Shown: positions 47,290 through 56,339, counted from the stretch's first letter. The stretch is 64,000 nucleotides of DNA from Sialis fuliginosa (GCA_961205875.1 OY540814.1:28836151-28900150), one strand, 5' to 3'. The notes: generated by a model from the letters alone, not told the origin. Program-made: numbers and translations.

Positions 47290-50200
47290 AGTGTGTGACC
47301 CCCCCCCTACCCCCTACCCCAGCAGGAGACCGCGCACCAGATAGTTTCTCTTGGCCGTGGGAAATACACGCAGTATAGCGAAGAATCCTGCTTTGGTTAT
47401 TTCTTGTACGGGGTGTTGCAGGCGAGGAATAAGATTAATTGAGCTCGATTATTAACAGGATGTGCTGCTCTGTGTGAGATGATAATGAATACACACCACG
47501 TTTTTTTTATTAATAAGGAAATATTATGTTTGTAAGATTTATATGGTGAACTTCGATTCATGAAAATGCGTATATTGTTTCTTTTTGAAACGTATTTATA
47601 ATTTATTCGGGTGTATAAAAATATGAATATTCACTGCTCAGCTGTTTTAAGTGATAGCGTGATGATATATATACCGGGTGTTTTTTTTTAAATACTTTCC
47701 AGTGGATTATTTCCTAAATAACGAATTTTCAGAGAAAATGTTTCATGGTTTCGAGGGGGCTCAATACTGACAATATAGGTTGACCTTAAAAAGGTCACCT
47801 TAATGGGTTTTCAGGTTTAACTTTTCTTTTTCAAATCTAAACCTATATTTTTTGTTGCAAATTCGTAATTTACGAGGAAAAATAAGTCGATTTTATCTGA
47901 ATTTTTTTACTTTATTTTTAAAATTTTCTAAATACGGTACTGTCCTTAATACATGTGTCTGTTTATATCTGTGACGCTTTTAGCGCCACCTGCTATGTTA
48001 ATCTTTTTATTGTACGTTTTGAATTTATAGCAGACCAACTTAATAATCCAAAACTTGGAATCGACGAACCATAAAATATTATAAATATGACATCTTCATC
48101 ATTTTCAACTTTGTTGTTTGATGCCAGAACATATTAAAAATTATATTTTATTTTTATTATTTAGATGTCTTCACTTTCAGATTATCCTAGGGTTATATTT
48201 TTAATCAACATTTTTTTAATGTTAACATAAATATAGTGAAAAAAAATATTTTAAATGAAGTTAAAAAATTTTACATAATTTATCCAAAAAGTGTTTAATA
48301 AAATTTTTAATTTAGTTTATTTGTAGGTGCATCACTTCTATAATTCTTTATGTAAGTGGGGGGTAGGTGAGGGGGGCTAAATTAATTGAATATATTGTTA
48401 TTTTGTTATATGATTTCTTATTTGAATTAAAAAAAACATCTGATTCACCAAAGGTTGTTAATTATTCAACAATTTAAATAAAAACCGATAGTGTTTATAT
48501 AAATTGCCTGGAATTGGTTAACCATTTAATTTTAATACAATTTTACTAAAAAATATTAGTTCGAAATTTTTCTTAAAACGCACCTGAATATTTTTTCATA
48601 TATTTTTAATTTTTGGACAATTTCAATCTTAATCTAAATATTCAATATCATTACTAATAAAATAAATGCGCAAGTATCTCTGTTTTTGTTTGTTTCACGG
48701 CTGAACCGATCTTGATGAAATTTGGCAGGGAGATAACTTGCATCCTGAGGAAGAACATTAGCTAATTTTCAGATAAAAAAATACAAGTTCCACGCGGAAA
48801 AAGTCGCGGATAACAGCTTATATATAATAAAAACATTTTAAATCTTCTCTCCCGGTAAAGTAATTTAAGAAATATCTGACAAGTTCAATGCCCTCTATAC
48901 TTCTTATGAGGAATTCGTTATTTTTTGTCCCTCTTAAGTATATCTGACCCCTTGGCGACCAAAAAAACGACTCACTGATAAAAAGTTAATTTAAAAAAGT
49001 CTTTTGAATTTAAGAAGTGTAGTAGGGTGAATAATTTTTTTGTTTATTATTTTTACGTCAGTTTTAAACGTGTATTATAATTTTGTATAGTTATTAATTT
49101 TTATTTTTAAATAAACATGTTTCTTGAGAAAAATTTATATAAAGAAATAAACACGATATTTAATATGAATTACATTTATTTATATTTTAGTTTTATGTCC
49201 GGTATTATAAAGGAGCTAGCAAATTTGATAGCTAACAAGCACTTTCAAGTGAGATATCAAACTTATATGACAGTTCTTTTGGAGTTTATTGAAGACTTTG
49301 ACAATTTCGCGCACGCGTTGTAGTAAGTAAATACCAACGGTATTAAAACAGTGGTGATATTATGAAAATTATTTTGTACGGTGAAAGATGCCAACTGTGT
49401 TACAATTAGTTGATAATACCCCATTTGAAAGTAATTGCTAGCTAGCAAATTTTGCTAGCTCCTTTATAATACCGGACATTAGAAACAGATTTTCAAAACC
49501 CTACATTAAAAATATGTGCCTCTCTCAATAAAACGACTTCAATGGCATAAATTAAATGATAATACGATATTTTGAGTGTTACATAATTAGAATAGCAGAT
49601 AATAAAAATTAAAAATGCACTTTAATTTTTTTTATATACATTATTATATTAATTACAAAGTTTTATGAGAATATACACATTAAAAACAACCTTTATAAAT
49701 GTATGAAGAAATATTCTGTAGTTGATGTAACTTAATACGCCATGAACTGTAAAAACTGTATACGTATATAATGTGTATATGTTTCTACTTGAAGGAACAA
49801 AAAGTTAGATGCCACCACATGTGTGTCTTTACCGTCATCGTGTGAACCTAATTATGTATATATTTATATATCATATACACTTTTGTATATTTTAATTGCA
49901 ATGTTCAATATTTATTATTCTTTAGAGATTTTTTATTTTAATGCGAATTTTTTGGATACGAGACTAATATTATAAATGCGAAAGAGTGTCTGTCTGTCTC
50001 TCTGTCTATTTGTTACCTTTTCATCCGGCGGGAAAAATACTACGGGGGCGGGAGATCAGGGGGAAAAACAACCCTCTATCTCGCATAGGAGCCAAGATAT
50101 TTACGATTTTGTATAATGAAAGAAAACTAAAAATACGAAAAATTTAATATTTCACCCCCTGTCACATATGAACGGTTGTAATTAGTTACATTCGATCTGG

Positions 50201-53200
50201 CGGGAAAAATACTACGGAAGAGGGGTTATTAGGAGGACAAAACAATCCCTTATCTTACATAGGAGTCGAGACTTATATTATAAATGCGAAAGTGTATCTC
50301 TCAGTCTGTCTATTTGTTACCTGTTTACGGCTAAACCGCTTTACGGATCTTAATGAAATTTGGCAGTGAGATAGCTTGCATCCCGAAGAAGGGCATATGC
50401 TACTTCGTATCCCGAAAATTGAACCCTTACAGGATAGCAAAAGGGTTTAAAAATTTAAATGGGGAATTTTTTTTAGTAATAAATATTTCACCCCCTGTCA
50501 CATATAAAGGGTTGTAATTAGTTTTATTCGATCCGTCGGAAAAAATATTATGGGGATGGAGGTTTCGAAATCCACGTTAGCGAAACCGCGGGTAGCAGCT
50601 AGATTGATGAAAATTTTGATTTTTTAATGTGATTCTTGGCTTCTGGGTATAGTTATATTATTTTTTCTATAAAAATTACTATGCTGCATAATGTATTATA
50701 ACTTGAAACAGCTAGTTTTACTATATTTTCATTTAAAAATTTGTCTTCATTTACCTTAACTAGCATAGTAATTTTTATTGTACATTTTTTTTCCGTGCAG
50801 AGAAAATTTTACACAATAAGTTTCTAAATAGTAATAAATATAAATTTTCTTATTTTATCATAGTCGAAAATCGGTTACGTGTCTTATCAACAATATTAAA
50901 AAGACTCAATTTATGTTCAGATGCCATGAATTATATTTGTAATTAGTTTTTACAAGCATAGTTCCTTAAAATTAAAGATAATTATTTAATGGGTGCTCAA
51001 TTTAAATTTAAACGTATTTTAGTGTCGATATTGCGCAATATTGTTGTGCAATTTATTATGGATAATTAATAAACAATATTCATTAACAAGATTAGTATTT
51101 ATCACAATATCCTAATTGTTGTTTCTCTTTTATTACAGTCGTGTAAAATCTGCCAGAAGACTTTTGCCAATGTATATAGATTACAGCGTCATATGATCAG
51201 CCACGATGAAAGTGCTTTGCTAAGAAAGTTTAAATGTACACAGTGCGACAAAGCCTTCAAATTCAAGCATCACTTAAAGGTAAATATATTAATTAAACTA
51301 CCCTTTTAGAATTACATTCGGACGAACCCAGAAATACTGCTTTTATTTTACATTTCTTGATAAATTAAGAAACAATAAGAAAAAACACAGATTTACCTGA
51401 TAACTTAGCTTAAATAGCCTTCTGAAATTTATGAAGTGCTTTTTTAGATGTTATTTTATAATAATTTTGTAACACCCGTTTCGTGAAAACGCCCATTTAC
51501 GCTTTTCGTTTATTTCCCAGGAACACATACGCATTCACAGCGGGGAGAAACCGTTTGAATGCGCGAACTGCGGGAAGCGTTTCTCACATTCCGGCTCCTA
51601 CTCGAGTCACATGACCTCCAAGAAATGCCTAGTCATGAACCTGAAAATGGGGGGACGCACCCGCGCCCCCGGCTCCAACAGCGCGTTGGACAAGTCACAA
51701 ACGGCCAAAGCAAAACGACCAATTACCTCAGGTCCCAATTTAAACAATAACATCACATCTAGTCCTAATAATAATTCCTTCTTGCCGATACTCCCCAAAT
51801 ATTCCGAAGCGGCGGCCGCAGCTTTTCTCTCCGTGATGGCGCCGCTCGACAGGAACTACCAGACGCCGCCTAGCTCCGCGACACCTTTACATCCGTTTTA
51901 CATGCCTCACTTGAACGGGTCGGCGATCGCGCCTTACACAATGCCCTCACTCGGACACTTGTTTGAACAGTTGCATTCGAACTCGCCGCACAGACCTCCG
52001 TCGTTTAGCGATTCGATTAAAGACGAAATGAAACAACTGTCTGAAAATAAATCATACTCGATTAACGATGATCAAAACGCATCCAAATGTGATGACAGTA
52101 CGATGGATGTCGATGAAAAACAACAGGATAATTTGGATGATAGGCGTTCTCCTGGTAACGGTAGTAATAGCGGTGATTTAGAAGCCGTAAAAAGGATTTT
52201 AGAAACTGTGCAGGCTACGGTTAATAAACAACTGTTGCAAGCGAGCATGCAAAAGTTAACTTCAACACCGCCGCCTACGTCTGATTCGCCTCCGTTGGAG
52301 CAGAAGGATTCGTTAAAGATGTGTTCGGATTGTAATAAAACATTCGATAATCATCGAGATTATGATGAACACGAGTGTTGTGGAAATGAACAACAAGTTA
52401 AAGTAAAAAGTGAAGGTTTAGCTGCAAAGTTAGAAGATGCGGTGACTGTGAAGACAGAAGATGCTTCGTTGAACGGAGTATGTAGCGGTACCGATGAAGA
52501 CGAAGAAAATACATCGGTGTCTCGGCCACACAACGAATATGATATTGATTCTGAATCCATGACGACCGGAGATCACATGTCGGAAGACGGGCGCAAGGTG
52601 CGCGTCAGATCTCAGATTGGAGACGAACAGCTCGCTGTTTTAAAAGAGCACTACCTTATGAACCCACGGCCTAAAAGGGAAGAATTAGTACGCATAGCTA
52701 ATCAAATCGGTTTCCCAGTAAGAGTGGTCCAAGTGTGGTTTCAGAACACGAGAGCTCGAGACAGGCGCGAGGGTCGGCTTGTTAATGTACCGTACGCTCC
52801 AATCCACCCGGCATCTATGATGCAGTTTCCGAATTCTGTAGCACCTTCGAGCACTACAATACCTCTGCCGTACCACCAGCCTAGTTCACCTCATTATTTG
52901 ATCGCCGAGCAACCGCTGGATCTGTCGACAAAAAAATCGCACTCTTCTACAGTATCATCACCGGCTAGTTCGCCGCGACGTCCTGTATCTGCTACAGCCC
53001 ACTCGGAATCCGGCGAAGAAGCTGTGAATCTTAGTCATAAATCATCACGTAGTCCCACTCCCTATAGACAAGTTCCGTACCAATCTATGCATTACCAAAG
53101 TTCAAATTGTTCCTCAGATTATCACCGCTCGCCGTCTCCTGGAGCTTGTGAGAACGGCAGCGGTAACGGTAGTAGTAGATTAGCACGTATATTAGCTCAA

Positions 53201-54934
53201 CCGGCACACAGGCTCGCTGCAATGGGAGGCCCAATGGGAATATTACCTGTCGAACGTTTGTTACACTACACGACACCGGAACTCAGTATGGCTAAATCGC
53301 CTCTGATGACTCCGGCGAGTTCTAGTCCTGGTTCGGATCGACGCTCGTGGAAGATGGAAGAAAACGACGAGTATAATATCTCGCATGAAATGGATCAATC
53401 CGAAGATGATCATTCGGCAAAAAGAATGAAAGTGGCTCAAATGGCGATCAAGAACTTAGGTAATGCTACGATGCCGGTCAGCTCGACGCCGGAATCTGAA
53501 GCGGAGGGTCAGTTTGTGTGTGATCAATGCGATAAGGCGTTTTCTAAGCAGAGTTCGTTAGCCAGGCATAAATATGAACATTCAGGTAAATATAACATTT
53601 CTGGTTTGGTGTAAATTTTTCGAAAAATTTAAGTTTTATTGTTCAAATTTTATTTAGTAAAAAAAAATATTAAGTAAAGTAATATTTGGACATTTTACGA
53701 TATATTTCACAAACAAAAAGCCATGTAATTTATTTAGGTACATACATGCATATGTTAGTACATATGCAGTTTTCTGAGAGGGCTGGCTAATCCTCTCATC
53801 AATAAACTAATTTTGTTAATAATAACATACGCGACAAAAAAAAAACATTCATTGGGATTTAAAAAACAAAAGAAAATCGTTTAAATTGAATTTATTAATA
53901 AACCAACTTTCAAAAAACATGCAAATACAACTTAAATATATTTCGTAAAATGTCCAAATATTACTTTATTTTATATTTTATTTACTAAATAGAACAGGGC
54001 ATAAAATTGTTTTGCTTTTTCTTTATTCTTTTTCATTTCTACCTTCATCAAATTTTGTGTAAAACTTAATTTAAAAAACCCAAAACTTAATTTTTTTGAA
54101 AAATTGTTCATTCGAAGAATTGAAGGGTTTGCAGCAACAAGAAGTTAACTCCAGTTTTTATAATTTGTGGGAAAATAGAAAAAACTGTTTAAAAAATGGA
54201 GAATGTATTTAAATCGCCTTTATCTTCGTCCAATTATTATTTGTCACCTACCACTTCATGTTTTGGCCAAATTCCATTGAGAAATTCGTCAAATTCGCAA
54301 TTCTAGAGTCAATTTATTTGGCCCAAATAGTTGAAAATTATTTTTCTTTTTAAAGTAAGGAAGCATTGAATACGAACAATTTTCAAGAAAATTGGTTTAT
54401 TTCAAGAAAGAACACAGTAACGAGTGTACTAACTAAATTCTAAACCCAAAAAAAAGAGTCAGCTTCTGGAGTTTAACTCCATTTTGACCCAAGCGAATGA
54501 AGCAGCTAACTCATTCTAGCAGATACCTTGAGAACTATCAACGGTAGGTAACTCTTTGTTGAACCAAACGAAAGAATGATTTTTTTCCCCCAAGAAACGG
54601 TTGTTGACTCTGTTTGGCCTAAAAATGGAGTTAACTCGTTGTTGCTGCAAACCCCTCAATTTTTCATTCGAAAAATTATGTTTCGAAAAACTCGCCGGAT
54701 TGATTGAATATTGTATACTAACTGTATGTTATTTTTGCAGGTCAAAGGCCGCACAAGTGCGACGAATGCCCGAAGGCATTCAAACACAAACATCACCTGA
54801 CCGAGCACAAGCGGTTGCACAGCGGGGAAAAGCCGTTCCAGTGCTGCAAGTGTCTGAAGCGATTCTCGCACTCGGGCTCGTACAGCCAGCACATGAACCA
54901 TCGGTACTCGTACTGCAAGCCGTACAGAGAATAG
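35503..54934 (+). CDS. zfh1: ZEB/zfh-1 zinc-finger homeodomain repressor, five exons
   Basis: Join 35503-35593, 42935-43236, 51139-51279, 51521-53585 and 54741-54934. Intron phases are 1, 0, 0 and 1 and the sum is 2793 nt, giving 930 residues. The protein has N-terminal C2H2 fingers at about 58-79, 105-125, 133-153, 164-184 and 192-214 (the last ending in Cys). A homeodomain at about 537-596 has WFQN at 584-587, followed by PLDLS (643-647) for CtBP. Three C-terminal fingers lie at about 845-865, 873-893 and 901-920. This two-cluster layout with a central homeodomain defines the ZEB family (zfh1 in flies), nuclear repressors that bind CACCT-type sites and act in mesoderm, blood, gonad and motor neurons. 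Fly Zfh1 is somewhat longer. Exon 1 is the least certain part; the other four are secure. Confidence 0.93.
36683..36802 (+). promoter_or_regulatory. Candidate ZEB-site cluster in intron 1
   Basis: Five ZEB/Snail-type cores lie within about 110 bases: CACCTG (36692), TTACCTG (36726), CAGGTA (36757), AGGTGG (36771) and CACCTT (36796). A TATA-like TGTATAAAAA lies just upstream at about 36682 and a CCAAT motif near 36740. A self-regulated silencer or alternative promoter is possible, but this is inferred from motifs only. Confidence 0.35.
38046..38095 (+). mobile_element. pogo-type terminal remnant
   Basis: AGTAAAACTTCGATATAACG followed by AACCTGGTTCGGATATATCG resembles the terminus of pogo-class elements that begin CAGTAAAACCTCG. 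No second end was found within the next kilobase. Confidence 0.4.
38675..39002 (-). repeat. Foldback-family end plus inverted repeat R7 (copy 3)
   Basis: CATCTACCAAGTAAATGCAC with TTCTCGTGCTAAATTCACC at the left is an end of the family at 6661-7043. It is followed by inverted R7 sequence: GTGTGACAAGGATTCAGGGG, a CAGACAGACAGACACGG microsatellite, and CGATCACAAAGCTTCTCGTA ending ATATTGCGAGGAAGC. The juxtaposition also occurs at 6661-7720, so the two may be parts of one element. Confidence 0.65.
39003..40730. other. Intron sequence, no element recognised
   Basis: Apart from G-rich tracts near 39193-39218 and 39388-39407, this part of intron 1 is AT-rich and shows no inverted repeat, tandem array or exon-like open frame. 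Conserved regulatory sequence could lie here but cannot be identified from one genome. Confidence 0.4.
40734..41480. repeat. Inverted repeat with about 190 bp arms
   Basis: AAAGGACCCCGCAGTTTTTG and GTCTCAATGGTCGCAACCGC at the left pair with GCGGTTGCGACCATTGAGAC and CAAAAACTGCGGGGTCCTTT at the right, with few mismatches. CGATATAGTACAGGA pairs with TCCTGTACTATATCG at the inner edge. The loop of about 360 bases holds a GCGCCAGCTACTAGC motif related to sequence near 47990. No TSD is obvious. Confidence 0.85.
41908..42330. repeat. Dispersed repeat shared with 20040-20350
   Basis: TTTCTTACAGTAGCATATCA near 41930 is in the same orientation as at 20310. GTTTGCGCCATCCACAGGTT and AATTAACTTTTGATCCAATG near 42210-42270 are inverted relative to 20160-20240. 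The open frame on the minus strand lies wholly within this repeat. Confidence 0.6.
42383..42875 (+). mobile_element. PIF/Harbinger-like MITE, family B copy 4
   Basis: A full-length 493 bp copy with GGCGGCTATTACACTATCAA and TTGATAGTGTAATAGCCGCC termini and TTA on both sides (42380-42382 and 42876-42878). It contains AAAATGGCGACTACC and ACCTCGATCGCGTCAATTGA like copies 2 and 3. It ends 59 bases before zfh1 exon 2, so it occupies much of the acceptor-proximal intron. Confidence 0.9.
42935..43236 (+). CDS. zfh1: zfh1 coding exon 2: fingers 1 and 2
   Basis: The acceptor is GATTCCAG|TTCCG and the donor is CCAGTG|GTCAGT. The exon encodes residues 31-131, GC-rich unlike its flanks, with two C2H2 fingers (C58-x2-C-x12-H-x4-H and C105-x2-C-x12-H-x3-H) separated by an alanine/proline-rich linker. 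Both match the N-terminal finger positions of ZEB proteins. The open frame continues past the donor for 27 codons, but the downstream exon starts in phase 0 and completes the protein. Confidence 0.92.
43621..44019. mobile_element. hAT-like MITE with exact 8 bp duplication
   Basis: The termini CAGGCCCGGATTTA and TAAATCCGGGCCTG are perfect inverted repeats. GTCTCAAT flanks both ends (43613-43620 and 44020-44027). Subterminal TTGCCGCCCYTAGGCAG motifs repeat at both sides. At 399 bp it encodes no transposase and lies within zfh1 intron 2; the open frame at 43808-44008 is part of it. Confidence 0.93.
44300..44462 (-). repeat. Dispersed repeat, inverted partner of 29270-29425
   Basis: AATCACGCTGTAAGACAGTT, AATATCAACAAGTATTTCTA and CACTGGTGCCAGTA correspond to the earlier copy on the opposite strand. 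Confidence 0.65.
45493..45609 (+). mobile_element. PIF/Harbinger-like MITE, family B fragment
   Basis: The fragment retains ATTATCAAATATTTTATGTA, CTCGTATTTTATCAAAGAAA and the right terminus TTGATAGTGTAATAGCCGCC followed by TAA. The left three quarters are absent, so it was truncated or the insertion was partly deleted. Confidence 0.8.
46130..46500 (+). mobile_element. Copy of the element seen at 15030-15782
   Basis: TCTGTCTGTCTGTCCGTTAG, TATCACTCGAGAACCACGTA, GGCCAGGTTATAGGCTATAT and TTGTTACGTTAGGTAACATA follow the same order. Homology continues through ACGCTGCCTAAACCGTTCAA to about 46490. Confidence 0.65.
46694..47119 (+). repeat. 213 bp tandem duplication
   Basis: AAGCTAAATTTCATCAAGAT begins at 46694 and again at 46907. 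Each unit continues through AGGTAACAAAAAGACACTCT, TTTCTTCTCGACTGCAATAA and TCGCGTCTCCGTATTGGTA. The unit is part Helitron-like fragment, part unique sequence, so the duplication happened after insertion. It lies in zfh1 intron 2. Confidence 0.88.
47263..47306. repeat. GT microsatellite followed by C tract
   Basis: A (GT)n run of about 13 repeats with one interruption leads into a C run near 47299-47306. A length-variable marker inside zfh1 intron 2 is likely. Confidence 0.85.
47310..48650. other. Intron 2 sequence, mostly unclassified
   Basis: A GC-moderate stretch near 47320-47480 does not match any repeat seen here. CGGGTGTTTTTTTTTAAATA near 47674 resembles the start of terminal-repeat families seen in insects. 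GGTTAACCATTTAATTTTAA near 48515 belongs to the 6661-7043 foldback family. No exon-like frame is found. Confidence 0.4.
48655..48825 (+). mobile_element. Helitron-like repeat with its GC end
   Basis: ATAAATGCGCAAGTATCTCT, CACGGCTGAACCGATCTTGA and GCAGGGAGATAACTTGCATC are followed by CCACGCGGAAAAAGTCGCGG and ATAACAGCTTAT. The last part corresponds to the GC hairpin and AGCTA end of the family, slightly decayed. Confidence 0.6.
49196..49478. mobile_element. PIF/Harbinger-like MITE, family A copy 2
   Basis: Inverted termini TGTCCGGTATTATAAAGGAG and CTCCTTTATAATACCGGACA are flanked by TTA (49193-49195 and 49479-49481). The 283 bp interior aligns with the copy at 3648-3939 except for indels. It lies in zfh1 intron 2. 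Confidence 0.85.
49965..50602 (+). mobile_element. Cluster of Helitron-like repeats ending CTAG
   Basis: Two heads with ATTATAAATGCGAAAG (49970 and 50278) are each followed by a TCTGTCTG tract and a TTACC block. Motifs ATTCGATCTGGCGGGAAAAA and TTATTCGATCCGTCGGAAAA recur. The right end CGAAACCGCGGGTAGCAGCT-AG at 50602 has the CTAG terminus expected for Helitron-type elements. One copy appears inserted into or fused with another. Confidence 0.6.
50603..51138 (+). other. 3' part of zfh1 intron 2, no repeat seen
   Basis: AT-rich unique-looking sequence with a short inverted pair (CATAGTAATTTTTATTG near 50764 against AAAAATTACTATGCTG near 50683). It ends in a good polypyrimidine tract, TTTCTCTTTTATTACAG, before exon 3. 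Confidence 0.5.
51139..51279 (+). CDS. zfh1: zfh1 coding exon 3: finger 3 and half of finger 4
   Basis: The acceptor is TTATTACAG|TCG and the donor is TTAAAG|GTAAAT, phase 0 on both sides. It encodes residues 132-178. Finger 3 ([21 protein letters not shown]) and the [13 protein letters not shown] linker are hallmarks of ZEB/zfh1. Finger 4 starts with C164 and C167, and its histidines come from the next exon, so an intron splits the finger. Confidence 0.95.
51521..53585 (+). CDS. zfh1: zfh1 coding exon 4: fingers 4-5, homeodomain, CtBP motif
   Basis: The acceptor is TTTCCCAG|GAA and the donor CATTCAG|GTAAAT ends in phase 1. It encodes residues 179-867. In order: end of finger 4 and C2HC finger 5 (192-214), a polyalanine run, a serine/proline-rich region, a degenerate finger C446-x2-C-x12-H462 without a normal last ligand, two SUMO-type sites (VKSE with K474, VKTE with K489), an acidic stretch, the homeodomain (537-596), PLDLS (643-647), further serine-rich sequence and C-terminal finger 1 (845-865). 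The intact homeodomain keeps N587 at the usual DNA-contact position 51. The frame runs past the donor for only nine more codons, which is intron readthrough. Confidence 0.96.
53665..53985. repeat. Inverted repeat in zfh1 intron 4
   Basis: AAAGTAATATTTGGACATTT with TACGATATATTT at the left pairs with AAATATATTTCGTAAAATGT and CCAAATATTACTTT at the right. Arms are about 40-45 bases with an AT-rich loop of about 225 bases. Confidence 0.75.
54119..54660. mobile_element. Foldback/MITE in zfh1 intron 4
   Basis: ATTGAAGGGTTTGCAGCAAC with AAGAAGTTAACTCCA at the left and TGGAGTTAACTCGTTGTTGC with TGCAAACCCCTCAAT at the right form inverted termini of about 35 bases. TTCATTCGA occurs just outside each end and may be the target duplication or an extension of the element. 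The right end lies 80 bases before the last exon. Confidence 0.7.
54741..54934 (+). CDS. zfh1: zfh1 last coding exon: C-terminal fingers 2 and 3
   Basis: The acceptor is TTTTTGCAG|GTC, entered in phase 1 so that G from exon 4 joins GT. It encodes residues 867-930 and a TAG stop at 54932-54934. Two C2H2 fingers (873-893 and 901-920) joined by the HSGEKPF linker end in HMNHRYSYC, the conserved ZEB C-terminus. The exon is GC-rich against its AT-rich surroundings. A + strand frame in another phase across it is a shadow. Confidence 0.95.
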
Positions 54935-55097
54935 GCCCTCCCGTACGTACCAAGACATTGGTATGACATGCGCGCCTAATATATATATATAATTAGTTCA
55001 TTTTATACATAATATATATGTACAGATGACAGTGTTGGAAAAAGTCGATATTTTATTTTATTAAACAGAGTTATCTTAAATTAGTTTGGAAAATAAA
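54935..55097 (+). other. zfh1: zfh1 proximal 3' UTR with AATAAA
   Basis: An AATAAA signal lies at 55092-55097 in TGGAAAATAAATATT, about 160 bases after the stop. A longer 3' UTR is possible: another AATAAA lies near 60092 in repeat-poor sequence, but palindromic repeats between make that uncertain. CAGTGTT at 55030-55036 is a wobble match to a miR-8-type seed. Confidence 0.5.
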
Positions 55098-55439
55098 TAT
55101 TATATGTGAAAGCATTATATATAATATTCTGTATATACTGTTTGCTATTCCTATAACGAGAGATGTGTGCTTGTTGGAGATCGTGTTTTTCAAATCGATT
55201 CAAGAGAATGCAAAAGAATTTATAAACTTTTTTATATGTCATACAAATTAATTAATAATTGCAAACAAATCCTGAAGTTTCTCCCAGCCAGGGACAAAAA
55301 TCAGTTTTTGTCCATTTCTCGGCTTCCTTTCAACTTTACAGCGAAAATAGTTAATACATATAAAAGAAAAGATCTGACAAAAAAAATGCAAAAAACATTT
55401 TTGAAGGAATTTCAACTAGCTTTACTTTTATTTATCCAC

Positions 55440-55650
55440 TGTTTTTTGAAAATAAAATTCCCTGACTTTCCCTAACCACAGATTCAAAATTCCCTGACCA
55501 CTAGAGGTTCAGGGGCAAGAAGTGATCGAGAGGTCCCCAGAATGTGCAAAAAAAATTGAAGACCTTTTTTTTTGCTCGCCAACTTAAATTTATACACTTT
55601 TTTCTTCTTCACTGACTTCCCAGATATAATAAATTCGCTGACTTTCCCTG
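55440..55650 (+). repeat. Dispersed TTCCCTGA repeat
   Basis: AAAATAAAATTCCCTGACTT, CCACAGATTCAAAATTCCCT, GGGGCAAGAAGTGATCGAGA and TTTGCTCGCCAACTTAAATT match the same order near 7154-7300 and part of 935-1060. Confidence 0.65.
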
Positions 55651-55914
55651 TTTATGATCATTTTTACTGTAAAGTTGAAAGAAAACCGAGGAGAAATCGG
55701 TAAAAACTGTTTTTTGTCCCTTTTTCGTAAATTTTTCCGACTTTTAAATTTATGAAAGATGCTCACTGAAAAACACCGTCTCTACCGTGATGCATGTTGG
55801 ACGGATAATAATTAATAAAGTGCTCTCTGGGTGTGCCAACGTCTGCCATCGACGAAGCCACCGTTTGTAGATATACCTATCAGGTACCTGTAGCACAATA
55901 CTCATAAGTTTATT

Positions 55915-56336
55915 AAGCCCGGCGCACACGATGCTAGATTGTTCGCTAGATTCAATGCTGGTGTTTCGGCGCTGGATTGTTGCCATGGTTTCAATGTGTG
56001 TTGGCTTCACACGATACTTGAATTTGTAGATGGTTTTGATGCGTGCTAAGTGACAGTTCTAATATCAACAAGCTAAGTTTAAAATTTCACTACAACTCAG
56101 TTTTCTCATATTTATTTTTTATGAGGTTATGATTTGTACGAACAGCTGTCACAGAAGTATACGCCATATTTGTTTATGACGTTTATGCTCACGTGACATT
56201 ATAATATTTCCTGATTGGTTCTTGCTCAAATCTAGCAGTACGAAAAATTCTAATTTTGAAATCTAGTATGATAGCAAGCAGTGACGTCATTTCTATCACT
56301 GAAACAAGCAAATCTAGCGTCGTGTGCGGCGGGCTT
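55915..56336. mobile_element. MITE with AAGCCCGGCGCACACG termini
   Basis: AAGCCCGGCGCACACGATGC with TAGATT at the left and AATCTAGCGTCGTGTGCGGC with GGGCTT at the right are inverted repeats of about 24 bases. CTAGATTCAATGCTG and ATCTAGTATGATAGC are subterminal relatives. A clean target duplication was not identified. It is about 420 bp and encodes nothing. Confidence 0.75.
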
Positions 56337-56339
56337 TCT

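Larger units (their letters stand above)
43237..51138 (+). other. zfh1 intron 2
   Basis: The intron runs GTCAGT to TTACAG over 7.9 kb. It contains a hAT-like MITE (43621-44019), part of a dispersed repeat (44300-44462), a MITE fragment (45493-45609), Helitron-like pieces with a 213 bp tandem duplication (46130-47119), a GT microsatellite (47263-47306), a MITE (49196-49478) and a Helitron-like cluster (49965-50602). The last 500 bases look free of repeats. No further exon is needed, since exon 2 and exon 3 join in frame. Confidence 0.75.
53586..54740 (+). other. zfh1 intron 4, mostly foldback DNA
   Basis: The intron runs GTAAAT to TTTGCAG. Two inverted-repeat elements (about 53665-53985 and 54119-54660) account for most of its 1155 bases. 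No exon is missing, because residues S866-G867-Q868 are formed correctly across the junction. Confidence 0.75.

Noticed and set aside
49117..49323. 68-codon gene at the MITE
   Set aside because: It starts in intron sequence and runs into a non-coding MITE; the shared part with copy 1 is due to common descent of the element.
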